Assembly (NCBI GenBank): GCA_902580225.1
Contig: CACHJU010000006.1
Coordinates: 19,533 to 83,532, forward strand
Source: an uncultured Verrucomicrobiota bacterium
Lineage (GTDB): Bacteria; Verrucomicrobiota; Verrucomicrobiia; Opitutales; Seribacteraceae
Reading direction: 5' to 3'
DNA: 64,000 bases
Below the pieces are notes generated by a model, which made no database searches, was not told where the DNA came from, and worked only from the letters and a program-made list of their open reading frames with translations. Both the position numbers and the translations under genes were made by a program. Shown here piece by piece: positions 10,172 to 17,737 of the stretch; within the stretch, counting starts at the first letter, position 1; each line of letters starts with the position of its first letter.

Positions 10172-10786
10172 ATGAAAGCTAAACTTCTTTTGCTCCTCTT
10201 TCTTCCTCTTTTTACCCAGGCAGAAAATTACCATAATAAATGGGTATCCCTTTTTGACGGTAAAACCACCGATGGATGGATCCCCCGTGGAAATGTTCAA
10301 AAATTTGAGGCAATTAACGGGGAACTTCACTTATTATCAAAGGGAAATATTTGGGTTTTAAGTGACCTGGAAATGAAAGACTTTGAAGTCGAATGCGAAG
10401 TTAAGATTCCGCTTGATTATGAAAAATTTAATTCAGGACTTGGATTTCGATTAACCGGGAAAAACGGAAAACCCAAAGGCTACCAATTCGAAATTGACCG
10501 ATACAAACCGGGAGCCGTTTATGGAATTGGCTTAGGCGGTTGGCTTTACCCCAAAAAAGAGCAGGAAACAGAGTACAAGGTTCGTTCGAAAAATCTCTTC
10601 AAAGCAGCTGAATGGAACCAAGCCCGAGTTGTTTGTAAAGGTTCAAGTATTAAGACTTTTCTTAATCAAAAAATGATAGCTGAAATTAAAGATAACCAAT
10701 CTATGACAGGTTGCTTTGGAATTCAGCACCATGGGAAAGGGGGAGTAGTGGCGTTTCGTAATATTCGTGCCCGTAAAGTAAAATAA
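10172..10786 (+). CDS. DUF1080 protein (3-keto-disaccharide hydrolase family)
   Basis: Secreted 204-residue single-domain protein with a signal peptide ending near QAEN. It carries the family opening (WVSLFDGKTTDGW), the core SGLGFRL, the polar EWNQARVV segment and the closing GIQHHGKGG. The fold is a concanavalin-like jelly roll, and studied members cleave 3-keto-glycosides. It is the last gene of the DUF1592/DUF1552 operon, which suggests that this cytochrome system also feeds oxidised sugar to a cleaving enzyme. That link is inference. Confidence 0.9.
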   Translation: MKAKLLLLLFLPLFTQAENYHNKWVSLFDGKTTDGWIPRGNVQKFEAINGELHLLSKGNIWVLSDLEMKDFEVECEVKIPLDYEKFNSGLGFRLTGKNGKPKGYQFEIDRYKPGAVYGIGLGGWLYPKKEQETEYKVRSKNLFKAAEWNQARVVCKGSSIKTFLNQKMIAEIKDNQSMTGCFGIQHHGKGGVVAFRNIRARKVK

Positions 10787-10830
10787 AAAGGGTTCTTGAC
10801 CCATTTAGCTCGCTGAAATAATCATTCTCT

Positions 10831-11166
10831 ATGAATCCAAAACCCAGTTGTTTACCTTTTTATATTGGCTTAACCTTTATTCTATTTTGTTCTTCTATTA
10901 TCGGTTGTTCCAATCAAACCGATGACCGGGTAACCGATGATAACTCTTCTGCCAGTCAAAGTTACTCTTTAGACTTTTGCGTGGTCTCTGGTAATGATCT
11001 TAATGATGAAGATACCGATATGATTCCATTCACTTACGAACACGAAGGAATCCAAATTGTATTTTGCTGTAAGCCCTGCCTTCCTAAGTTCAAGAAAGAT
11101 CCGGCTAAATACATGGCTATTATAGAGGAAGAAATGGAGGACATGGCAAAGGAGCCATCAAGCTAA
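10831..11166 (+). CDS. Small lipoprotein with YHS/TRASH-like metal-binding motif
   Basis: A 111-residue protein whose hydrophobic N-terminus ends in a lipobox (SIIGC), so it is probably a lipid-anchored periplasmic protein. The mature part has C-V-V-S-G-N, then F-x-Y-E-H-E-G and FCCKPCLPKFKKDPAKYM. This is the layout of YHS/TRASH domains, which bind transition metals through cysteines. Such domains accompany copper or other metal handling. Here it may protect or serve the heme proteins upstream, but that is a guess. It converges on the minus-strand gene at 11173 with six bases between the stops. Confidence 0.75.
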   Translation: MNPKPSCLPFYIGLTFILFCSSIIGCSNQTDDRVTDDNSSASQSYSLDFCVVSGNDLNDEDTDMIPFTYEHEGIQIVFCCKPCLPKFKKDPAKYMAIIEEEMEDMAKEPSS

Positions 11167-11172
11167 TTTATG

Positions 11173-12519
11173 TTATTTGTCGTTTAATGATTGCCACCAA
11201 TTCTTTTTAGGTGGATTGCGGATATTTTTTTGAGCGGTTTCTGAAAGTCCACTCGAAGGTAACCAAGCTTCAACTGAATCCTTATCCTGTCGATACCATT
11301 CCTGACCGACTTTTTTGATGGTCGATTGCTGAAGCTTTTCATCGGATATTGAAATTGCCCATTCCATGGCTGCTCCACCATCCTTGGTCGACACGGTGGA
11401 TGCATAAGCGGCCAAAGCAGAATCAAGCTTTGGCCCTGATTCTCTTTCATTAAGCCAATCTCCTGCCGACAGCGGATCCTGTTTTGCCCAGTTTGAAATC
11501 GAGCTTTTTATTCCAACTTCCTGAGATTTTCCATCCGGTAAATTAGAGAAGTAATCTATTGAACTTTCAGGGTCAGTTTCACTCCACTTCCTCCCCAGAT
11601 TTTCAAATGCCTTGGCAGAGTATTTTTCGTTGGCATGCGTTTCGAGCCATTCCGCAACTTCTTCTGGACGATCACGGGCAAAAGTTCGACTCAAGTTCAT
11701 AAACGCTCCCTCTTTCAACTTCGGGTCAGGTAATTCCTCGGCCCAGGATGAAGCCTGACCAAACCCACCCTCCCTGTTATGGCGATCGGCTAGAATACCC
11801 ACTAACTTACCAACTTCTTCTCCGCCTTCCAAGCCCATCACATAATCGGTGGCTCCCTCAAGGTCACGATTGGCCCATCCTCGTACCAGACCAAAATTAT
11901 AAATTTTAGCCATACCCGCATTTTCAGGATACTGTACCCACTTCCGGGCGGCTTCTGGATCAAGGTTTGCCCAGCCTTCCAGTACTCCTGCGGTGGCAAA
12001 TCCTGCTCCTATACCTGAAGCTCGGTCTTTACAATAATCGATCGCTGCAAGCGGATCGAATTGGGACCAAGAATAAAGTAACATTTTATATTCCTGCATA
12101 TTCTCAAAGCCCATATGCAGAGATTCAAAAGCCTTCAATGCCTGACCAATGTTATCTTGATTTAAATTTTCAAAAGCCCGGGCAAACGCCGCCGAACGCT
12201 TAATTGGATTAGTTTCCGATTGGGCAGCCAGTAACATTTGCTCAAGTGATTTTTGGGAAGTCAATGTTTTCACTTCCTCCTCCTCTTCCTCGTTTACTTG
12301 AACATCCCGATCAGGATCAAAGGTTTTTGTGCTTGGTTTGTTGTTTTTCGATTGGAGCTCTACGGATGGCTTGGGGGGCAATTCTTCAGAGACGATCTTA
12401 TTATTATCAATTGAAGATTTGGGCAGACCCAGATAATAACCAAACAAGAAAAGGGCGGAACCAACCAAGAGCAGAAATACTCCTGACCATTTTTTTGAAC
12501 TCTTCGATTCCATAATCAC
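11173..12519 (-). CDS. Membrane-anchored W-A-x-x-D-P repeat protein
   Basis: Protein of 448 residues with one N-terminal membrane helix (about 12-30), an acidic low-complexity linker (EEEEEEV), and then about eight degenerate 35-residue helical repeats. Each repeat has a core like W-A-x-x-D-P-x-A-A-x-x-W; visible copies include WANLDPEAARKW, WANRDLEGATDY, WSETDPESSIDY and WAKQDPLSAGDW. The repeat is common in Verrucomicrobia proteins of unknown function and probably forms an alpha-solenoid scaffold outside the membrane. No catalytic motif is seen. Confidence 0.75.
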   Translation of the reverse strand: MIMESKSSKKWSGVFLLLVGSALFLFGYYLGLPKSSIDNNKIVSEELPPKPSVELQSKNNKPSTKTFDPDRDVQVNEEEEEEVKTLTSQKSLEQMLLAAQSETNPIKRSAAFARAFENLNQDNIGQALKAFESLHMGFENMQEYKMLLYSWSQFDPLAAIDYCKDRASGIGAGFATAGVLEGWANLDPEAARKWVQYPENAGMAKIYNFGLVRGWANRDLEGATDYVMGLEGGEEVGKLVGILADRHNREGGFGQASSWAEELPDPKLKEGAFMNLSRTFARDRPEEVAEWLETHANEKYSAKAFENLGRKWSETDPESSIDYFSNLPDGKSQEVGIKSSISNWAKQDPLSAGDWLNERESGPKLDSALAAYASTVSTKDGGAAMEWAISISDEKLQQSTIKKVGQEWYRQDKDSVEAWLPSSGLSETAQKNIRNPPKKNWWQSLNDK

Positions 12520-12577
12520 AAAATAATTTCAACGACCTGATAGTACAACGACTATTATGGGAAAGTTACGAAATATT

Positions 12578-13033
12578 CTATTTGATTTTTGTAATTTTAC
12601 CATAAAGGTGGCCACCGACTTTACCATGACTCCATGTACCGGCATATTTCTTTCCATCAATCACCACATGAGCACTAAAAGTTCCCAAACCGGGAATATT
12701 CATTTTATCCATGGTGATAACCGGAATATCACCAACCCATTTAACGGGTAATGGCATGGGCAAAGTTACATCTTTTTGACCATACTGAATTCTGGCGGTA
12801 AAAATCCACAGGTCCTGCTCTCCAAATTTTTGAACCGATTGGATCTCATAAACTTCCTCAGCAGGTGGATTTTTGGATCCATCAACCGTAAAAAAACCAC
12901 TAAAACGAACTCCTTTCATTGATTTCTCGAAATTTTCAAACAATTCGCTCTGAGGTGTAATTTCTCCTGATACCGAGAGAAAGGAACCAGCAATTAATGC
13001 AATAATCGTCATCATGTAATTCAAACACTTCAT
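12578..13033 (-). CDS. Small secreted hypothetical protein
   Basis: Protein of 151 residues with a clear signal peptide (about 1-23, ending SVSGE). The mature part is rich in beta-strand pattern (FSGFFTVDGSK, YEIQSVQKFGEQDLWIFTARIQYG, YAGTWSHGKVGGHLYGKI), which suggests a small barrel or lipocalin-like fold. I do not recognise a named family. The closing G-T-W-x-H-G-x-x-G-G-x-x-x-G pattern is a useful search handle. It is divergent from the c-heme gene at 13255 across 221 AT-rich bases. Confidence 0.65.
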   Translation of the reverse strand: MKCLNYMMTIIALIAGSFLSVSGEITPQSELFENFEKSMKGVRFSGFFTVDGSKNPPAEEVYEIQSVQKFGEQDLWIFTARIQYGQKDVTLPMPLPVKWVGDIPVITMDKMNIPGLGTFSAHVVIDGKKYAGTWSHGKVGGHLYGKITKIK

Positions 13034-13254
13034 TAGTAAAATGAAATTATATTGTAAAATGCATGCAAACCCGAAAACTTATATTCTGTAAAATAAATTA
13101 GTAATTCTATTTTTAATTACTCTTAAAAAACAATATTTAAGAAAATTAAAATTTATAATCGCTTCATTAAACAACAAGTATCACGATGGAGTTACAATAT
13201 TTATAAATATCTGCCCTCTCATAATAATATCTAAATTCACGACATTAACATTAT
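13034..13254. promoter_or_regulatory. AT-rich divergent intergenic region
   Basis: This region separates the minus-strand hypothetical gene from the plus-strand c-heme gene and must hold both promoters. It is strongly AT-rich. A TATAAT-like hexamer occurs in the stretch ttataatcgc near 13153, but no convincing partner -35 box can be fixed, so no exact promoter is claimed. Confidence 0.3.
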
Positions 13255-15801
13255 ATGATGAAACCCAAATTCCTGCTTTTTTTAATAATTTTCATTAAAT
13301 TTTCAGGCTTTTCCTTTGCACAAATTGAAAATCAAGCCACTCCAATCGAAAATATATCGGTCAAAAAAGGATTTAAGATTGAGTTACTCTTTACTGTTCC
13401 CAAAGAAAAGCTGGGGTCATGGGTAAATCTATGCCTGGACAACAAAAACCGTATCATTGCCAGTGATCAATTTGGTGGACTCTATCGTTTTGAGGTCCCA
13501 GCTGAGGGAAAAACACTCAAAGAAAGTGATATCGAAAAAATCCCTGTCGATATCCGTGCCGCAAATGGTCTCCTCTGGGCATTTGATAGCCTGTATGTAG
13601 CCGTCAATGATTATGAAAAAAAGATGGAGAGCGGAGTTTACAGGCTCACGGACTCGAACGGAGACGACCAACTTGACAAGATTGAAAAACTGCGGGGTAT
13701 GCAGGCACGCGGTGATCATGGTGTACATGCTCTAATACTCAGCCCCGACCAAAAATCGATTTACCTGATCACAGGGAACAATACCACTCCAGTCGAAGCG
13801 AACCGTTCGCGTGTACCCATGGATTGGGGGGAAGATCACCTCCTCCCCCGAATGCCCGATGGACGGGGGCATAATCGTGATCGCCTGGCTCCTGCCGGTA
13901 TCATTTACAAAATGTCTCCGGATGGAGAGGATTGGGAGATTGTGTCATCCGGATACCGAAACATTTTCGACGGTGGCTTTAACGCAGATGGCGAGCTCTT
14001 TACCTATGATGCAGACATGGAATATGATTTTAACACACCGTGGTATCGCCCAACTCGCATCTGTCATGTCACCAGTGGATCGATGTACGGTTGGCGAAAT
14101 GGAACCGGCAAGCGACCCGAATTTTATCCGGACACATTACCTCCCGTAGTCAACATTGGTCCCGGCTCCCCCACCGGGGTCACTTTCGGATACGGTGCAA
14201 AGTTTCCACCCAAGTATCAGAAAGCGATGTTCATTTTGGATTGGAGTTGGGGGAAAATCTACGCCATTCATATGAGTCCTGATGGAAGCACTTATTCCGG
14301 GGAAAAAGAGACTTTCATCACCGGCAGTCCGCTACCGGTAACAGACGCAATTATCCATCCAATGGACGGATCCATGTACTTTGCTATTGGCGGAAGAAAA
14401 GTTCAGTCTGGACTCTATCGGGTCATTTATACTGGCAAAGGAAAAACCGCTCCCATCTCCACGAAACCTCGCGTGAATGAACTTGCAAGTCTACGGCATC
14501 AGCTGGAAAAATTGCATGTCAGCGAAAATCCCAAGGCTTTAGAATTAGCTTGGCCACATACTGATCATCAGGATCGCTTTGTCCGATGGGCGGCCCTCAT
14601 GGCCATCCAACATTTACCAGTTGAAAAATGGGCGTCGAAAGCTTTGCAAGAAGAGGATTCTGGTAAACGGGTAAATGTACTTCTATCCCTAGCCAAAGCT
14701 GCAGGAATTGATCCTTTTCACCGTCAAAATACGGATCCTCCCATCAACCAAAAACTGAGCAAACAGATCCTCCAATCCCTTCTTCAAATCGAATGGAAAG
14801 AGTTGACTCCCAATGAGCGGCTCGCCCTGGTGCGAACCTATCAGGTTGCGATGGTTCGTTTTGGCAAACCATCCCCCCAACAAGCTGTAAAAATTGTCGC
14901 ACAATTGGATACTCAATTTCCCGCTAAAAATTTTGAAATGAATTGGTTACTTTGTGAAACCCTTGCCTTTCTCGATTCCCCCACTGCAGCCCAAAAAGGA
15001 ATAGCTCTCCTTTTGGAGGCTCCCACACAGGAAGAGCAAATGGAATATGCCCGTTCTCTCCGCAACCTGCAAAGCGGATGGACTCACGAACTACGGGTAC
15101 AATACTTTAATTGGTTTTTAAAGGCGTCTAATTACCGAGGAGGAGCAAGCTTCACCAAGTTTATCGAGTTTATTCGAAACGATGCCGTTGCCAGTTTGAA
15201 TCCTGTTGAACAAAAAGAACTTGCCGAGTTACTCGCCAAGAAGGCTATAGTCAAGTCTCCTGCTGATGTTATGGCAGAGGCGATGGCTGGTAGGACATTC
15301 GTTAAAAATTGGAAATTGGAGGAGTTGAGTAAGGCTGCATCCAGTGGGCTTAAGGGTAGAAATTTTAAGGTTGGTCGCAGGATGTTTGCAGCAGGAGGTT
15401 GTTACGCGTGCCACCGATTTGGAAACCAAGGCGGCATGAATGGCCCCGACCTGACCGGATCGGGCGGTCGCTATTCAACTCATGATTTGCTCGAACAAAT
15501 CATTTATCCAAGTAAGGAAATCAATGAACAGTTCGTTCCCACTTTCGTAACTTTAAAAAACGGGAAGACCTTGTCCGGAGTTGTGGTAAACCTGAATGGT
15601 AACCGCGTTACCTTAAACACCGATCTCTACGACCCGAACCAAAGAACAAATGTGCAAACAAATGAAGTTAAAAGCTTAGGGCCGTCTACTGTCTCGCCGA
15701 TGCCCCCAGGACTACTTAATATGATGGAACAAGAAGAGGTAATGGATCTGCTCGCTTATATTTTAAGTGGTGACGATCCTCAACATAAGTTCTTCAAATA
15801 A
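13255..15801 (+). CDS. PVC-type membrane-bound dehydrogenase / c-heme protein (TIGR02603/TIGR02604-like)
   Basis: Exported 848-residue protein. After the signal peptide there is an N-terminal six-bladed propeller resembling sugar dehydrogenases (residues about 30-400; GDHGVHALILSPDQKSIY, SSGYRNIFDGGFN, GWRNGTGKRPEFYP, WSWGKIYAIHMSPDGS). A HEAT-like helical middle follows (about 410-690). The C-terminal c-heme domain has GGCYACH near 712-718 and a following GPDLTG, matching the Pirellula/Verrucomicrobium-type heme-binding domain. The likely role is periplasmic oxidation of a sugar or polyol with electron transfer. Its stop overlaps the ATG of the metalloprotease by one base. Confidence 0.88.
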   Translation: MMKPKFLLFLIIFIKFSGFSFAQIENQATPIENISVKKGFKIELLFTVPKEKLGSWVNLCLDNKNRIIASDQFGGLYRFEVPAEGKTLKESDIEKIPVDIRAANGLLWAFDSLYVAVNDYEKKMESGVYRLTDSNGDDQLDKIEKLRGMQARGDHGVHALILSPDQKSIYLITGNNTTPVEANRSRVPMDWGEDHLLPRMPDGRGHNRDRLAPAGIIYKMSPDGEDWEIVSSGYRNIFDGGFNADGELFTYDADMEYDFNTPWYRPTRICHVTSGSMYGWRNGTGKRPEFYPDTLPPVVNIGPGSPTGVTFGYGAKFPPKYQKAMFILDWSWGKIYAIHMSPDGSTYSGEKETFITGSPLPVTDAIIHPMDGSMYFAIGGRKVQSGLYRVIYTGKGKTAPISTKPRVNELASLRHQLEKLHVSENPKALELAWPHTDHQDRFVRWAALMAIQHLPVEKWASKALQEEDSGKRVNVLLSLAKAAGIDPFHRQNTDPPINQKLSKQILQSLLQIEWKELTPNERLALVRTYQVAMVRFGKPSPQQAVKIVAQLDTQFPAKNFEMNWLLCETLAFLDSPTAAQKGIALLLEAPTQEEQMEYARSLRNLQSGWTHELRVQYFNWFLKASNYRGGASFTKFIEFIRNDAVASLNPVEQKELAELLAKKAIVKSPADVMAEAMAGRTFVKNWKLEELSKAASSGLKGRNFKVGRRMFAAGGCYACHRFGNQGGMNGPDLTGSGGRYSTHDLLEQIIYPSKEINEQFVPTFVTLKNGKTLSGVVVNLNGNRVTLNTDLYDPNQRTNVQTNEVKSLGPSTVSPMPPGLLNMMEQEEVMDLLAYILSGDDPQHKFFK

Positions 15802-17030
15802 TGAATATTTCTATGAAAACTACGGGTATATTTTATATAACAGGGTTCGTTTTATTTATTTGTGTTCATTGTCTTGTCGGAAAGAGTAGTTTCGAAGTTA
15901 CCGCAATTCCACAAGAAGTAAGAAATCGCTTAAACTTGGATGAATTTTATCAGAAGCATATTGACCTTCACGGATTTTCTGTAATTGGATCTGCCAAAGT
16001 TTCGAACTTCGCTCTCAAAGAAGCTGCTTTTCTGATCAAAAAGATAGTTGGAAAAAGAAACGACTTACTATCAATGCTGAATCGAAATAAAGCACGCTAT
16101 GCGGTAATGGCCAGAGATGAATTTACCACTGACATTCCCGAACACTCGGACCTCAAACCTTCCCAATATTGGGATCGTCGGGCTCGTGGGTTAGGTGCTA
16201 CCTTTGCCCGACCTGCTGTGACATGTGGGGAGGAAAACCTCCTTGGTATCAAAGGCGACCCGTATACAAAGGAGAATATTTTGATTCATGAATTTGCCCA
16301 TGCCCTTCACCAAATGGCACTCATACAATTAAATCCAAATTTTCAAAATAAAATTGAGAAATGTTACAACAATGCAATCAAAAGAAAAATATGGGGAGGA
16401 ACTTATGCTTCCACTAATGTCAATGAATACTGGGCAGAGGGAGTGCAATCATGGTTTAACACAAACCGTGAAAATGACCGGGAACACGGATTTATAAACA
16501 CTAGAAAAGAACTTAAAAAAGCCGATCCCCAACTCGCCCAATTAATTAATGAAACCCTTGGTGATTCAGAGTGGAGATATCAATTACCTCAAAAACGAAA
16601 TCAGGTCTCATCTCATTTAGTAGGCTTCAATTACAAAGCAGAAAAACCATTTGCATGGCCAAATAATTTAATAATCTGGAAGAAAGAATTTGAATCAGGC
16701 GTAATCGGCTTGGCACCCAAAGGAAGTCCGAAAATAAAGCCATTACCTTCCAAAACAAATGAAAAAACAAAATCTCAGTTCTCAGATAAAAGAAATTACC
16801 TATTTTTGCGTAACCTTTCATCTAAAACAATTTTCCTAGAATGGATCGATTTTGAAGGAAGCCCCAGGCAAAGAAGAACTTTGTATCCCAAAGATCATTT
16901 TGAAATTAATTCTTTTGTAAGTCACGCTTGGCAAATTATCGATCGAGATTCCAACAAAAGAATCCTTAAATTTATCTTGCCCAAAAACAAAACCTCCCAG
17001 TTCACATTCTTGGATTCCCACTACAGATAG
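15801..17030 (+). CDS. Secreted HExxH metalloprotease-like protein with C-terminal VHL-like beta domain
   Basis: Protein of 409 residues with a Sec signal peptide (about 1-27). A zinc-protease motif HEFAH lies near residues 163-167 in the context NILIHEFAHALHQMAL, and NEYWAEGVQSWF about 45 residues later could supply the third, glutamate, ligand as in gluzincins. Residues about 329-394 align without gaps by eye to the von Hippel-Lindau beta domain: N-x-S...W-x-x-F-x-G-x-P...T-L-x-P...I-x-S-F-x-x-H-x-W...D. Four of the five pVHL hydroxyproline-pocket residues (W88, S111, H115, W117) have counterparts here; Y98 is replaced by Arg. The gene is coupled to the c-heme gene by one-base overlap. Peptidase activity is inferred from the motif only. 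Confidence 0.7.
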   Translation: MNISMKTTGIFYITGFVLFICVHCLVGKSSFEVTAIPQEVRNRLNLDEFYQKHIDLHGFSVIGSAKVSNFALKEAAFLIKKIVGKRNDLLSMLNRNKARYAVMARDEFTTDIPEHSDLKPSQYWDRRARGLGATFARPAVTCGEENLLGIKGDPYTKENILIHEFAHALHQMALIQLNPNFQNKIEKCYNNAIKRKIWGGTYASTNVNEYWAEGVQSWFNTNRENDREHGFINTRKELKKADPQLAQLINETLGDSEWRYQLPQKRNQVSSHLVGFNYKAEKPFAWPNNLIIWKKEFESGVIGLAPKGSPKIKPLPSKTNEKTKSQFSDKRNYLFLRNLSSKTIFLEWIDFEGSPRQRRTLYPKDHFEINSFVSHAWQIIDRDSNKRILKFILPKNKTSQFTFLDSHYR

Positions 17031-17051
17031 AGAAGATCCATTTCACCAATA

Positions 17052-17069
17052 AAAATTGTCAACAATTTT
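17052..17069. promoter_or_regulatory. Palindromic operator candidate for the GntR regulator
   Basis: A perfect inverted repeat (aaaattgt-ca-acaatttt) with 8-base arms lies 40 bases upstream of the GntR start. Its core TTGTCAACAA fits the T-N-G-T-(0-3)-A-C-N-A consensus of the FadR subgroup, to which the adjacent protein belongs. A TTGACG hexamer that could act as a -35 box begins four bases further on (17073), so binding would hinder transcription. Autoregulation is therefore likely. Whether it also controls the downstream genes cannot be seen. Confidence 0.55.
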
Positions 17070-17109
17070 AAATTGACGAATTTTCTATTATTATATTCAT
17101 TAAGACTTT

Positions 17110-17718
17110 ATGGAAAAGAATTCTATCAAAGCAGATTACACCAGGGAAGAAATCTGCGATATTCTAAGGTCGGATCTAATTGCCGGTAAATATAGTCATG
17201 ATCAACCATTGCGTGAAATTTCCCTTGCCAGACGCTTCGGTGTGAGTCGAGGTCCAATAAGAGATGCTTTTTTAAAACTTACGCAAGAAGGTTCATTAGT
17301 ATACGAAACCAATCGCGGAGTTCGCGTTCATTCAGCAATCGCAGATGAGGAACGTAAAGTAATGATGAAGATGCGTTTGGATTTGGAAAAATATTGCATC
17401 TCAAAATACATTGACGAAGCTGACCAGAAAGATCATGACGAATTGGAAATTTTGCTCGAGCGGTTCAAGTGTTCCTGTTTAAGAGACTCCTTGCCCGGAG
17501 TCGCGGAAAGCGACTTGTCTCTTCATAGACACTGGGTCGCTCGGGCATCTAAAAACCTCGAACCAATTTGGTTGGGACTCGCAGTTCGTATTTTAATGAA
17601 GTATTCACGATTGGAAAGCTTTGAAGAATCCATTGAAGAACACGACAACATTGTGGAAGCGATCCAGGTAAAAAATAAAGACGGAGCCCTTAAAGCACTT
17701 GCTTTAAATGTAATTTAA
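17110..17718 (+). CDS. GntR-family (FadR/FCD type) transcriptional regulator
   Basis: DNA-binding protein of 202 residues. The winged helix-turn-helix occupies about residues 10-75 (LRSDLIAGKYSHDQPLREISLARRFGVSRGPIRDAFLKL). The C-terminal FCD effector domain follows, with the metal/ligand-binding pattern SDLSLHRHWVARAS and EEHDNIVEAI. FCD regulators sense carboxylates such as sugar acids. The domain ends abruptly after KALALNVI, short of the usual last helix and histidine, so it is either a short variant or C-terminally trimmed. A GTG-started cytochrome gene begins 19 bases later, making that gene and its DUF1501 partner the likeliest targets. Confidence 0.88.
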   Translation: MEKNSIKADYTREEICDILRSDLIAGKYSHDQPLREISLARRFGVSRGPIRDAFLKLTQEGSLVYETNRGVRVHSAIADEERKVMMKMRLDLEKYCISKYIDEADQKDHDELEILLERFKCSCLRDSLPGVAESDLSLHRHWVARASKNLEPIWLGLAVRILMKYSRLESFEESIEEHDNIVEAIQVKNKDGALKALALNVI

Positions 17719-17737
17719 ATTCTCTACCCTATCGACT

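Noticed and set aside
10791-10824. TTGACC followed by TAATCA as a promoter for the YHS-like lipoprotein
   Set aside because: The -10 candidate matches poorly and would leave almost no leader before the ATG at 10831.
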